Source: Chloroflexota bacterium
Lineage (GTDB): Bacteria; Chloroflexota; Dormibacteria; Dormibacterales; Dormibacteraceae
NCBI GenBank assembly: GCA_005880915.1
Contig: VBIW01000034.1
Span: 1 to 64,000, forward strand
Direction of reading: 5' to 3'
Length of the DNA: 64,000 nucleotides
This document shows positions 52,678 to 61,108 of this stretch, in pieces. How positions within the stretch are numbered: the stretch's first letter is position 1; each line of letters starts with the position of its first letter. A program made the translations under genes and the position numbers. A model generated the notes under the pieces. It was not told where the DNA came from and ran no database searches. It was given only the letters and a program-made list of their open reading frames with translations.

Positions 52678-53511
52678 TTGATCGACCCGGCGGACCCCCA
52701 GCAGCTCGAGCAGCTGTTGCGGCGGCACGGCATCACCCTGGAGCACCGCCTCGGTCAGAACTTCCTGGTCGACCCGGGCCTTCGTGATGCGATCGCGGAG
52801 GCTGCCGAGACCGGCCCGGACGACGAGGTGCTGGAGGTCGGTGCAGGAGCCGGCACCCTCACCATCGCCCTCGCGCCACTCTGCCGCAGGCTGATCGCAG
52901 TCGAGCTCGATCGGCGCCTGATGCCCGTGCTCCGCGAGGTATTGGCCGGCCACGAGAATGTCGAGCTCGTGCAGGCCGACATCCTGCGCTTCGACGTGGC
53001 CGGCGCATTTCCGCATGGCGGTGAGGTCGTCGCCGGCAACATCCCCTACAACCTGACGGGCGCCTTGATCCGCAAGCTGCTCGACCATTCACCCCGACCG
53101 CGCCGGCTTTCGCTTGTGGTGCAAAGGGAGGTCGCCGAACGGTGGACCGCCGGCACGGGCGCAAGCCTCTCCACTGTCGCCGTTCAGGTGTTCGCCGAAG
53201 CGAAGACCGTGATGACCATCCCGGCTGCCTCCTTCACCCCGGTGCCCAGGGTCGACTCGGCGCTCGTCACGCTCCAGGTGCGCCCTCGGCCGGCGGTCGA
53301 CGTCGACGACATGGACCAGTTCTTTCGGGTCGTCGAAGCCGTCTTTCAATTCCGGCGCAAGCAGCTCGGAGGGACGCTGGCCCGAATTGCGGGCATTCCC
53401 AGCGCCGAGGCCGCAAAGCGGCTGGTCGAGATTGGAATCGACCCGGCGCGGCGTCCCCAGACGCTCACTCTCGAAGAGTGGGAAGCGTGCTATCGCGCAT
53501 TGAAACCCTAG
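52678..53511 (+). CDS. rsmA: 16S rRNA dimethyladenosine transferase RsmA/KsgA
   Basis: 277 residues, TTG start. LGQNFLVDPGLRDAIAEA, VLEVGAGAGTLTIALA, VELDRRLMPVL, GNIPYNLTGALI with the NIPY catalytic motif, and C-terminal FQFRRKQLGGTL. It dimethylates two adenosines near the 3' end of 16S rRNA. metG-tatD-rsmA is a conserved Gram-positive gene order. Confidence 0.95.
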   Translation: MIDPADPQQLEQLLRRHGITLEHRLGQNFLVDPGLRDAIAEAAETGPDDEVLEVGAGAGTLTIALAPLCRRLIAVELDRRLMPVLREVLAGHENVELVQADILRFDVAGAFPHGGEVVAGNIPYNLTGALIRKLLDHSPRPRRLSLVVQREVAERWTAGTGASLSTVAVQVFAEAKTVMTIPAASFTPVPRVDSALVTLQVRPRPAVDVDDMDQFFRVVEAVFQFRRKQLGGTLARIAGIPSAEAAKRLVEIGIDPARRPQTLTLEEWEACYRALKP

Positions 53512-53527
53512 GTTCGATCGTTAGGCT
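53500..53527 (+). promoter_or_regulatory. Promoter of the MFS gene
   Basis: TTGAAA (53500-53505), 16-base spacer, TAGGCT (53522-53527), then 9 bases to the ATG. This is the best sigma-70-like promoter in the window, and it predicts transcription starting at or within a few bases of the start codon. Confidence 0.6.
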
Positions 53528-53536
53528 CTACCGGGC

Positions 53537-54871
53537 ATGGATCCGATCAGGCTGCCGGTCGAGGCTCCTGGCGGCTTTCGCGGTGCGCTGCGGCACACCG
53601 CGTTTCGCAACATATGGTTCGCGCAGCTCGCGGCTCAGCTCGCGGACAAGTTCCTGCTCTTCTCGCTGATCATCCTCGCCTACCACACCACCGGCGGCAG
53701 CACGGCCGTGGCGGTGACACTTCTTGCGTACACGGTGCCCGCGGTGCTCTTCGCGCCTCCTGCAGGCGTCATCGCAGACCGCGTCAACCGCAAGCAGATC
53801 ATGCTGTGGTCCAACATCGGCCGCGCTGCCGTGGTGGCGCTGATTCCGATCGCGTCGATAGTCCCGGGAGTGAAGGACGACTTCCTGCACCTGATCGTCA
53901 TCACGCTGATCTTCTCCGCGGTGGGTCAGCTGTTCGGTCCTGCCGAGGCGGCCGTGATCCCGACAATCCTGCCGCGGGAGGCGCTGATCACCGCGAACTC
54001 CATGGCGCTCCTGACGATGGTCCTCACGCTGGTCGTGGGTGGCGTCCTCGCGCCGGTGGTATCGAGGATTGATCTCTACGCGCCCTACTGGTGCGCGGTC
54101 GTCCTGCTCGTGATCGCGGGCACGCTGATCTTCGCGTCCGAGATACCGAAGCTCGAACCTAGGCACGACTCTCCGGTCGAAGAGAGCCGCAATCGGTTTC
54201 ACCAGATGCTCGTCGACCTGCAGGAGGGCGTCGACGCGCTACGCGCTTCGCGGGGCCTGCGCCTCGCTTTTGGCCAGGTGAGCATCGCCGTGCTCGTCCT
54301 TTTCATGCTGTACACGCTCGCACCCGCTTACGTGAGCAAGGTCCTCGGCATCGCGGCCCAGGACACGTACGTCATCCTCGGGCCCGCGACCGCCGGCGCG
54401 ATGTTGAGCGCGGTCCTTCTCGGCCAGTTCCTGAGCCACGTCGACCGCTCGCGCGTGCTGGCCGGCTCTCTGCTGGCGAACGGTGTCACCCTGCTCGCGC
54501 TGGCCGCGGTGCCGCAGGCAATGCGCCATTTCACGGACCTCCAGGTGCACAACCGCATCACCGGAGCTTCGTTCAGCTTCTTGCTCGGGGTGGAGTTCGG
54601 CGCGATCCTGATCCCCGCGATCACCTACCTGATGGAGTCGACGAGCGATGCCATCCGGGGCCGGATCTTCGCGCTGCTGTACATGGTCATCAACGGCGTA
54701 TCGGCGATCCCGGTCCTGCTCGCGGCGGCGCTGTCCGACGCCATCGGCACGGCCCAGGTTCTCGGCGGGCTTGGGGTGCTGCTCCTGGGAGGCGGGGTGG
54801 GTGTTATCGCGGGCGGGATGCACGTGCCTGGGCAACAACCAAAATCAACACGATCAGCAAAAGAACCGTGA
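53537..54871 (+). CDS. Major facilitator superfamily transporter
   Basis: 444 residues with about 12 hydrophobic segments. The MFS loop motif after helix 2 is GVIADRVNRKQIM. FRNIWFAQLAAQLADK at the front and the ENTS/MdfA-like layout suggest a drug or siderophore exporter, but the substrate cannot be assigned. The 3' end overlaps the convergent dedA gene by 68 bases. A clear promoter precedes it, so it is a separate transcription unit from rsmA. Confidence 0.88.
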   Translation: MDPIRLPVEAPGGFRGALRHTAFRNIWFAQLAAQLADKFLLFSLIILAYHTTGGSTAVAVTLLAYTVPAVLFAPPAGVIADRVNRKQIMLWSNIGRAAVVALIPIASIVPGVKDDFLHLIVITLIFSAVGQLFGPAEAAVIPTILPREALITANSMALLTMVLTLVVGGVLAPVVSRIDLYAPYWCAVVLLVIAGTLIFASEIPKLEPRHDSPVEESRNRFHQMLVDLQEGVDALRASRGLRLAFGQVSIAVLVLFMLYTLAPAYVSKVLGIAAQDTYVILGPATAGAMLSAVLLGQFLSHVDRSRVLAGSLLANGVTLLALAAVPQAMRHFTDLQVHNRITGASFSFLLGVEFGAILIPAITYLMESTSDAIRGRIFALLYMVINGVSAIPVLLAAALSDAIGTAQVLGGLGVLLLGGGVGVIAGGMHVPGQQPKSTRSAKEP

Positions 54872-55394
54872 GGCCGCCGATGCCTATGTCGCGGATGATC
54901 GTCTCCAGAAGCGGAAGGTTGCTGCCAAGGGCGTAACCGGCCACCCCGATCACGATGGCCCACATCATTCCGCCGAGAGCGCTGAAGAACTGGAAGCGCC
55001 AGAAAGGCATGCGTGACATGCCGGCGAGCATCGAGCCCCACGTGCGCAGGCCGAGAAAAAACCGCGCCGCCAGGACGGCCTTGTCGCCGTGGCGTGCGAA
55101 GAAGAGCTCAGCCCGCGCGAGATGGTCCGGCCTGATGTGCAGGAATGCGCCGAAGCGCTCGACGAAGGGCCGGCCGCCGCGGTAACCCAGCAGGTAGCCG
55201 ATGTCGGCCCCGGCCGTCGCGCCGAGAAAACCGAAGAAGATGACGATGACCAGCGAGTGATGGCGGGCGGCGGCCCACGCCGCGGCGGCGAGCAGCAGAG
55301 CCTCGCCCGGGAACGGAATACCTGAGCTCTCGATCAGGATGCCGAGTCCCGCCGACGGATAACCGAGCGCGTCCACGATCCGAGCCCAATCCAT
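54804..55394 (-). CDS. DedA family membrane protein
   Basis: ATG at 55394 (MDWARIVDALG) gives 196 residues. A frame to 55415 adds seven. IESSGIPFPGEALLLAAAAWAA, a GATAGADIGYLLGYRGGR segment, FFARHGDKAVLAARFFLGLRTWGSMLAGMSRM and several membrane helices are the DedA hallmarks. These proteins act in membrane lipid (C55-P or PE) translocation. The last 68 bases are antisense to the MFS gene. Confidence 0.92.
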   Translation of the reverse strand: MDWARIVDALGYPSAGLGILIESSGIPFPGEALLLAAAAWAAARHHSLVIVIFFGFLGATAGADIGYLLGYRGGRPFVERFGAFLHIRPDHLARAELFFARHGDKAVLAARFFLGLRTWGSMLAGMSRMPFWRFQFFSALGGMMWAIVIGVAGYALGSNLPLLETIIRDIGIGGLTVLLLIVLILVVAQARASRPR

Positions 55395-55406
55395 TAAAAG
55401 AGGGCT

Positions 55407-55493
55407 TCTCCCCATTTATGGGGACGTGGCTCTTCCCCACGCAGTGGGGAAGTACCGCCGCTTGCGGCGGGGATGGGGCTGCGCCGGAGGGGC
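55407..55493 (+). repeat. Family A hairpin repeat, copy A5 (long form)
   Basis: CTCCCCATTTATGGGGA, then CTTCCCCACGCAGTGGGGAAG, then CCGCCGCTTGCGGCGG, then GCGCCGGAGGGGC. Same organisation as the copy at 49374-49463. Confidence 0.9.
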
Positions 55494-55520
55494 CGCGTGG
55501 GCCAAATCAAGTATTTGTCA

Positions 55521-55563
55521 TCCCCATTTATGGGGAGGTGTCGGCGAAGCCGACGGAGGGGCT
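55521..55563 (+). repeat. Family A hairpin repeat, copy A6 (short form)
   Basis: CCCCATTTATGGGGAGGTG, then GTCGGCGAAGCCGAC, then GGAGGGGC. Compared with the copy at 62141 the inner stem differs by a compensated base pair. Confidence 0.88.
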
Positions 55564-55588
55564 GAAGGAGCCAGGCCAAAGCGGTTCA

Positions 55589-55594
55589 TATACT
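55589..55594 (+). promoter_or_regulatory. Probable -10 box of thrS
   Basis: TATACT, 10 bases before the ATG at 55605. No obvious -35. Fits the leaderless pattern. Confidence 0.45.
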
Positions 55595-55604
55595 GGACGA
55601 CCCG

Positions 55605-57368
55605 ATGTCTCACTACGGGGATCACGAGGCGACCGACGATCCGCTGCAAACGTTGCGGCACTCGACCGCGCACCTTCTCGCCGCGGCCGTGACCGAGCTC
55701 TACCCCGACGCGAAATACGGCATCGGCCCCGCGGTGGAAGACGGGTTTTACTACGACTTCCAGTTCAGCAAGCCGATCTCGGAGTCGGACCTCCCCGCCA
55801 TCGAATCCCGCATGCGCCGGCTCGCGCAAGCCGACATCCCTTTCGTGAAAGAGGTTGTATCTCGAGACCAGGCGATCGACGAGTTTCGCAAGCGCGGCCA
55901 GGATTTCAAGCTCGAGCTGATCGCGGACAAGGTCGAAGGCGACGAGGTCAGCCTGTATCGCACCGGCGACTTCCTCGACCTCTGCCGGGGTCCTCATGTG
56001 CGGTCCACGAAAGAGCTCAAGGCCTTCAAGCTCCTTCGCGTCGCGGGCGCTTACTGGCGAGGCGACGAGAAAAAGCCGCAGCTGACTCGCATCTACGGCA
56101 CCGCCTGGATGACGCCGCGCGAGCTCGACGACTACATGAAGTTCCTCGAGGAAGCCGAGAAGCGCGACCACAAGAAGCTGGGAAAGGAGCTGAAGATCTT
56201 CGCCCTCGACGAAAGGGTGGGCCTGGGCCAGGTCATCTGGCTGCCCAACGGCGCGACCATCAGGCGCGAGCTCGAGCGCTGGATCGTCGACGAAGAGCTG
56301 AGGCGCGGTTACCGGCACGTCATCACGCCGCACCTGGCGAAGCTCGACCTTTACAAGCAGAGCGGCCACTGGCAGCTCTACCACGACACGATGTATCCGC
56401 CGATCCATTTCGAGGACGGCGAGGAGCTCGAGCTCCGGCCGATGAACTGCCCGCACCACATCATCGTCTACGGGCAAGAGCTGCACAGCTACCGCGACCT
56501 GCCGGTGCGCATCGCCGAGCTGGGACAGAACTACCGGCTCGAGAAATCCGGCGAGTTGATGGGCATGATCCGCGTTCGCTCCTTCAACCTCAACGACGCG
56601 CACATCTTCTGCAAGCCCAACCAGGTGATCTCCGAGGTGCGCGGCGCTATCGAGTTGGCCAATCACTTCATGAAGGTGCTCGGCGTGGAGGACTACTCGT
56701 ACCGCCTCTCCGTGCGCGACGAAGTGAAGACGAAATGGTCGGGCACCGACGAGGAATGGGAAACCGCTGAGGCGATGCTCAAGGAGGCGCTCGAGAGCCT
56801 CAACCTGCCCTACAAGATCGGGGTTGGCGATGCTGCGTTCTACGGGCCGAAGATCGATTTCCAGGTCCGCGACGCCCACCGTCGAGAGTTCACCAACAAC
56901 ACGGTGCAGGTGGACTATCAGCTGCCCAAGAAGTTCGAGCTGGAGTATGTCGCCGAGGACGGGTCACGCCGGACGCCGGTCCTCGTCCACCGCGGAGCAT
57001 TCGGAGCCTTTGAACGGATGACCGCGTACCTGATCGAGCAGTACGCGGGCGCCTTCCCGACCTGGCTGCACCCGGTGCAGATTGTGGTCATCCCGATCAC
57101 CGACGCGCAGCACGAGTACGCGCACCTGGTGGCCGAAAGGCTGAGGGGGCTCCGGTTGCGGGTCGAGGTCGACGACCGCTCGGAGAAGATGCAGCGGAAG
57201 ATCCGGGACTGGCAGGCGCAGAAGGTGCCGTACATGGCGATCGTCGGCCCGCGCGAGGCGGAGGAGGAGCACGTCAACATCCGCGACCGTGCGGGAAAGC
57301 AGGTCGACTCGACGCTCGAATCCTTCGCGAGCATGGTCGCCACAGAGGTGGCGGAGCGGCGGCGCTAG
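55605..57368 (+). CDS. thrS: Threonyl-tRNA synthetase lacking the N-terminal TGS domain
   Basis: 587 residues, starting directly with the editing (N2) domain: LRHSTAHLLAAAV and LCRGPHV. Class II core: ELRRGYRHVITPHLAKLDLYKQSGHW, LELRPMNCPHHIIVY, FYGPKIDFQVRDAHRR, HRGAFGAFERMTAYLIEQ. C-terminal anticodon-binding domain (VVIPITDAQHEYAHLVAERL). Most bacterial ThrRS begin with a TGS domain of about 60 residues, which is absent here and not encoded upstream. Confidence 0.96.
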   Translation: MSHYGDHEATDDPLQTLRHSTAHLLAAAVTELYPDAKYGIGPAVEDGFYYDFQFSKPISESDLPAIESRMRRLAQADIPFVKEVVSRDQAIDEFRKRGQDFKLELIADKVEGDEVSLYRTGDFLDLCRGPHVRSTKELKAFKLLRVAGAYWRGDEKKPQLTRIYGTAWMTPRELDDYMKFLEEAEKRDHKKLGKELKIFALDERVGLGQVIWLPNGATIRRELERWIVDEELRRGYRHVITPHLAKLDLYKQSGHWQLYHDTMYPPIHFEDGEELELRPMNCPHHIIVYGQELHSYRDLPVRIAELGQNYRLEKSGELMGMIRVRSFNLNDAHIFCKPNQVISEVRGAIELANHFMKVLGVEDYSYRLSVRDEVKTKWSGTDEEWETAEAMLKEALESLNLPYKIGVGDAAFYGPKIDFQVRDAHRREFTNNTVQVDYQLPKKFELEYVAEDGSRRTPVLVHRGAFGAFERMTAYLIEQYAGAFPTWLHPVQIVVIPITDAQHEYAHLVAERLRGLRLRVEVDDRSEKMQRKIRDWQAQKVPYMAIVGPREAEEEHVNIRDRAGKQVDSTLESFASMVATEVAERRR

Positions 57369-57910
57369 GAATCGAGCTTGATCTGGATCACCGTGTGCTG
57401 GCCTCGGCCGAGCATGTCGACGACGCCGACGGTCAGCGGCCTGGAAACGCGGGCAAACTTGAGCTCGCCGTTGGCGCGGTCGTCTGCAGTGATCTTCCAG
57501 TCGCCGGAGCTGAGCTTGCCTGCGTAAAAGTCCGTCACGGTCGCCACGTCGTCGTTCGAGGCGAGCACCTCCTGGCATTCACGCGTGTCGCCGGGCGAGA
57601 GGTTGGTCGCGTAGTACGTGTAGTCACGCGTCGTCGACGCGCCGGGGTAGCGAGGGAAGTCAGACGGTAGGCAGCTGAGGCCGCCGCGCTGAAAGGTGTG
57701 GACGAGAGATACGAAACCGTAAATCCCACCGATGACCCCGATGACCAGGAGCAGCGCGCATCCGCCCGCAAGCCACCAGATCCACGTGCGCCTCGGTCCC
57801 GCAGTCTGAGGAGGCCCGGCCTCGCCGGTCGGCACCCACCGCTGACCGTCCCAGCGCCACATGCCGTCAGGCGAAAGCTGTCCGACCTCGCCGGGCGGTG
57901 GAGCGCTCAT
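57365..57910 (-). CDS. Membrane-anchored protein with SPDGxWxWDGxxW motif
   Basis: 181 residues. The N-terminal LSPDGMWRWDGQRWVPT is a short Trp motif seen at the cytoplasmic end of many actinobacterial/Chloroflexi membrane proteins. It is followed by one membrane helix (WIWWLAGGCALLLVIGVIGGIYGF) and an outside domain of about 110 residues. Function is unknown. Its stop overlaps the thrS stop by 4 bases (convergent). Confidence 0.7.
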   Translation of the reverse strand: MSAPPPGEVGQLSPDGMWRWDGQRWVPTGEAGPPQTAGPRRTWIWWLAGGCALLLVIGVIGGIYGFVSLVHTFQRGGLSCLPSDFPRYPGASTTRDYTYYATNLSPGDTRECQEVLASNDDVATVTDFYAGKLSSGDWKITADDRANGELKFARVSRPLTVGVVDMLGRGQHTVIQIKLDS

Positions 57911-57964
57911 CGCCTATTTATAAGCCGGGCGGGACGCTGCTCGCGACGAGCGTCAATCCGCGGT

Positions 57965-59083
57965 TCAGAGACCCCCGGGGAGGCGGCCGCCGCAATCGCC
58001 CTGGGCGGCGACCGGCACGACACGGGCAGGCGTGACGAGGTCGCCGATCCGCGGCTGGTGCTGCGAGTCACCGCCCGCGAGCACGAGCTGGTCGTTGATC
58101 CACGTGCAGCCGTAAAGACCGGATATCGAGGTTCCGCCCCCGAGGAAGTTGGTGCCCGTGTTGTCGACCACCGCGACCACGGTGCCGTTGGGTGAGAGGT
58201 ACTGAAGCGCGGGACCCGGCATTGGGTACGTCCGGATGGTGGCACCGGTCCAGCTGAGGACTTTTGACGTCGACCCGTCCCAGCAGATGACCCCGGCCGC
58301 CGACGGCGGTCCCACGACGGGACATGTCGTGATCCCGCCGAGCGTGAAGCGACGCGTCGCTGTTGCGGGGTCAACCACATGAAGCTCCTGGATTCCGCAG
58401 CAGAACGGTCCGCCACCTTGCGTGCACGACGGGACGACGCCGACGACGAGGTTTTGGATGCCGTGCCAGCCGATCGGCCACAGCGTCCGCGCCCCGCTCT
58501 CGCTGAAGATGTCGAGGTGGTTGCCCCCGCCGTTCAGGTCTTCCACGTAAAGCCTGGTTGAAGCCCCGGTCGCGTTGTAGTCGGCCACGACGACTGCGAT
58601 GCGCTGGTCGTCAGGGCTGACGGCAAACGAGGCGCGGCGGGAGGAGGTCGGGGCGGGCACCGTCGTCGCACGACCCGACTCGCCGCCTGGCGCGAGGAAG
58701 CGCACCACGCCCCCGGCGTCCATGAAGTACGCGCGCGAATTGCTCGTGCTGACTGGAAGGGGGACGGGAGCGCCCGCCGCATTGGCGCACGTGACGACGG
58801 GAGGCGATGAAGCCTCACCCGACGCGGCGACCGTGCCGTCGGTGGCCACCAGGCTGACTGCGTACGTGGCCGCAGCCTGGCTGCCAACCAGAACGCCGTA
58901 AGGCTGGCTGACCGGCCGGGCCGACGGCGTGGGGGCGGGGCCCGAGGCTGAAACGCTCACAACTGGCGAGGTTCGAGCCGGCGAAGACGTGTGGCTCGTG
59001 GCAGTAGACGGGCCGCTTCCCCCGCAAGCGGCGATGGCCGCGGCGAGAACAAGCAGCACGGCGGCCGCCCTGGGTGACGACAC
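57965..59083 (-). CDS. Putative lipoprotein with beta-propeller-like domain
   Basis: 372 residues, GTG start. A signal peptide ends in a lipobox (AAAIAAC), then a Ser/Thr/Pro-rich linker, then beta-rich repeats such as FAVSPDDQRIAVVVADY and LQYLSPNGTVVAVVDNTG that resemble WD40/TolB-like propeller blades. Likely anchored outside the membrane. The role is unknown. It is divergent from the infC operon. Confidence 0.68.
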   Translation of the reverse strand: MSSPRAAAVLLVLAAAIAACGGSGPSTATSHTSSPARTSPVVSVSASGPAPTPSARPVSQPYGVLVGSQAAATYAVSLVATDGTVAASGEASSPPVVTCANAAGAPVPLPVSTSNSRAYFMDAGGVVRFLAPGGESGRATTVPAPTSSRRASFAVSPDDQRIAVVVADYNATGASTRLYVEDLNGGGNHLDIFSESGARTLWPIGWHGIQNLVVGVVPSCTQGGGPFCCGIQELHVVDPATATRRFTLGGITTCPVVGPPSAAGVICWDGSTSKVLSWTGATIRTYPMPGPALQYLSPNGTVVAVVDNTGTNFLGGGTSISGLYGCTWINDQLVLAGGDSQHQPRIGDLVTPARVVPVAAQGDCGGRLPGGL

Positions 59084-59104
59084 TCTGCAGAAGCCAACGC
59101 CGTT

Positions 59105-59134
59105 TTGCGCGGCGGGTTACGTTTCCGGTACGAT
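59105..59134 (+). promoter_or_regulatory. Candidate infC operon promoter
   Basis: TTGCGC (59105-59110), 18-base spacer, TACGAT (59129-59134). It would give a leader of roughly 140 bases before infC, containing the terminator hairpin at 59199-59229. Confidence 0.4.
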
Positions 59135-59198
59135 CCACGCTCTGAAGCAGGGCGCCGGCCCTCACCCCCAGGGCGATGCCCAAAGGGGTTGTCTACCG

Positions 59199-59229
59199 CG
59201 GACAGCCGGTGTGCTGTCCGTTTTGTTTT
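59199..59229 (+). terminator. Intrinsic terminator/attenuator in the infC leader
   Basis: An 8-bp stem (CGGACAGC 59199-59206 with GCTGTCCG 59213-59220), 6-base loop, then TTTTGTTTT. It lies about 50 bases upstream of infC. In Firmicutes the infC-rpmI-rplT leader is attenuated by L20, and a similar mechanism is plausible here. The alternative is an ordinary terminator. Confidence 0.65.
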
Positions 59230-59279
59230 ATATCGATGGAGGAATAGAACAACCCTGAATTTGGCCGAGGTAGCGTCCC

Positions 59280-59831
59280 ATACCGTTTAAAGAGCTAAGG
59301 ATCAACGATCAGATCCGCAGCTCCGAAGTGCGTCTGATCGATGACCAGAACAACCAGCTTGGCGTGCTATCGCTGGACGCCGCGCTACGCATCGCAAACG
59401 AGAAGGGACTCGACCTTGTGGAGGTGGCGCCGCAAGCGAGCCCGCCGGTCTGCCGCCTGATGGACTACGGACGCTACAAGTTCGAGACCATCAAGCGCGA
59501 AAAGGACCAGCGGCGCAAGCAGAACGTCACCAAGCTGAAAGAGATGAAGCTGCGCCCGAAGGTGGCGGAGCACGACTTTCAGACCAAGTTCAAAGGGTTG
59601 AAGCAGTTCCTCGAAGCTGGAGAGAAGGTGAAGGTGACGATCATGTTCAGGGGCCGCGAGATGGTCCACCAGGAGATCGGTCGGAAGATCCTGGAGCGCG
59701 TGGCGGACGACGCCAAGCAGTTCGCGGTCATCGAGCGCCAACCGCTGCTCGAGGGCAAGAACCTTTTCATGATCCTGGCGCCCAGCCGTCAGGGCGCCCC
59801 GACGAAGGAACAGGTAACCACCAGTGCCTAA
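59280..59831 (+). CDS. infC: Translation initiation factor IF-3, probable AUA start
   Basis: 183 residues if started at ATA 59280. The conserved N-terminus ELRINDQIRSSEVRLID lies upstream of the first GTG (59328), and the frame is closed by TAG at 59271, with no ATG, GTG or TTG between. GAGG (59267-59270) is 9 bases before the ATA. IF-3 discriminates against non-AUG starts, and infC is known to use AUU/AUA/AUC for autoregulation in other bacteria. Downstream motifs are LVEVAPQASPPVCRLMDYGRYKFE and LRPKVAEHDF. Confidence 0.95.
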   Translation: MPFKELRINDQIRSSEVRLIDDQNNQLGVLSLDAALRIANEKGLDLVEVAPQASPPVCRLMDYGRYKFETIKREKDQRRKQNVTKLKEMKLRPKVAEHDFQTKFKGLKQFLEAGEKVKVTIMFRGREMVHQEIGRKILERVADDAKQFAVIERQPLLEGKNLFMILAPSRQGAPTKEQVTTSA

Positions 59832-60018
59832 GATCAAGACGCAAAAGGGCATTGCCAAACGCGTCCGCGTGACGCGCACTGGAAAGCTGATGCGCCGCTC
59901 CTCATCGAAGAGCCACCTGCTCGAGCACAAGTCGAAGAAGCGCAAGCGCAACTACCACAACGAGCATCCCGTGGACAAGGCCGACCGAAAGACGGTCCGC
60001 CGGGCTCTAGGGGTCTAG
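59824..60018 (+). CDS. rpmI: 50S ribosomal protein L35
   Basis: 64 residues, GTG start overlapping infC. KIKTQKGIAKRVRVTRTGK, a basic HLLEHKSKKRKR stretch and VRRALGV fit L35. Standard infC-rpmI-rplT order. Confidence 0.93.
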   Translation: MPKIKTQKGIAKRVRVTRTGKLMRRSSSKSHLLEHKSKKRKRNYHNEHPVDKADRKTVRRALGV

Positions 60019-60021
60019 CGA

Positions 60022-60375
60022 ATGGCACGAGTCAAGCGCGGCGTACCAGCGCACCGTCGCCACAAGGCGATCCTCGATCGGGCCAAAGGGTTCCGGCTTT
60101 CGAAGAAGCTGCTGTTCCGGCCCGCCAACGAGGCGGTGCTGCACGCGCTTGCTTACGCGTACCGCGACCGCCGGCGCCGCAAGCGCGAGATGCGGCAACT
60201 CTGGATCGCGCGCATCAACGCCGCCTCGAGGCAGTCGGGGCTGCCTTACAACAAGCTGATGCACGGCCTTCGCCAGGCCGGAGTGGAGATCGACCGCAAG
60301 ATGCTGGCTGACCTGGCCGTGCGCGACAGCGGTTCCTTTGCTCGGCTGGTGGAGGTTGCAAAGAAAGCCCTCTGA
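60022..60375 (+). CDS. rplT: 50S ribosomal protein L20
   Basis: 117 residues, ATG start. [48 protein letters not shown] and [24 protein letters not shown] are diagnostic. L20 may regulate the operon through its leader. Confidence 0.96.
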   Translation: MARVKRGVPAHRRHKAILDRAKGFRLSKKLLFRPANEAVLHALAYAYRDRRRRKREMRQLWIARINAASRQSGLPYNKLMHGLRQAGVEIDRKMLADLAVRDSGSFARLVEVAKKAL

Positions 60376-61108
60376 TCAGCTGATCAGCAGCCCGGACAAC
60401 GAGGTCGTGCGCCGCCTACGGCGCTTCGCTGTCCGGCGCGAGCCAGGTTTTGTTCTCCTGGAGGGTCCGCGCGTGCTCGCGGAAGCCAGGGCTGCCGGCC
60501 TCGGTTTCGACCTCCTCGCGGTGCGCGAAGGGGACAAGCTTCCCTTCCGCTCTGATTCCCGGATCACCCTGACTCCCGGCGCGTTCCGCGCCGCCACGCA
60601 GACGGTCACGCCGCAAGGAGTGATCGCGATCGCCCGCGTGCACGAGGCGACGCCGTCGGAGGCGATGCAGGCCGCGCGCGCGGCACGGTGGCCATTGCTG
60701 GTGCTCGACGGCGTCCAGGACCCAGGCAACGTCGGCGCGATCTGCCGCACGGCTGCGGCCGCGGGCGCGCCGGCTCTGGTCGTTCTGCCCGGAAGCGCGG
60801 ACCCCTACGGCCCGAAAGCGGTGCGAGCCTCGGCCGGAAACGTGTTCCGGCTCAAGGTTGCGAAGGCGCGCTGGAAGGACCTCGAAGGACTCGACGGTTA
60901 TGGCGCTTCGCCCACGGGCGGTGCACCGCTGGCCGAGGCGCCGATAGAGTCTGCCGGCATGGTCGTTCTCGGCAGTGAGGCGCACGGACTCTCGCGCCAG
61001 GACCTGAAGCTGGTCACAGTCCCGCTCACGGAGGGCGTCGAGTCGCTCAACGTGGCCGCCGCGGCGGCCTTGATCCTGTTCGAGATCAAGAGAAGGTTGG
61101 CGGCATGA
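60356..61108 (+). CDS. TrmH/SpoU family RNA 2'-O-methyltransferase
   Basis: TTG at 60356, preceded by GGTGGAGG, gives 250 residues. TTG 60338 is possible. [33 protein letters not shown] is the substrate-binding N-terminus. SPOUT motifs are [34 protein letters not shown] and [22 protein letters not shown]. Likely a 23S rRNA ribose methylase. It overlaps the end of rplT and, by 4 bases, pheS. Confidence 0.92.
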   Translation: MQRKPSDQLISSPDNEVVRRLRRFAVRREPGFVLLEGPRVLAEARAAGLGFDLLAVREGDKLPFRSDSRITLTPGAFRAATQTVTPQGVIAIARVHEATPSEAMQAARAARWPLLVLDGVQDPGNVGAICRTAAAAGAPALVVLPGSADPYGPKAVRASAGNVFRLKVAKARWKDLEGLDGYGASPTGGAPLAEAPIESAGMVVLGSEAHGLSRQDLKLVTVPLTEGVESLNVAAAAALILFEIKRRLAA

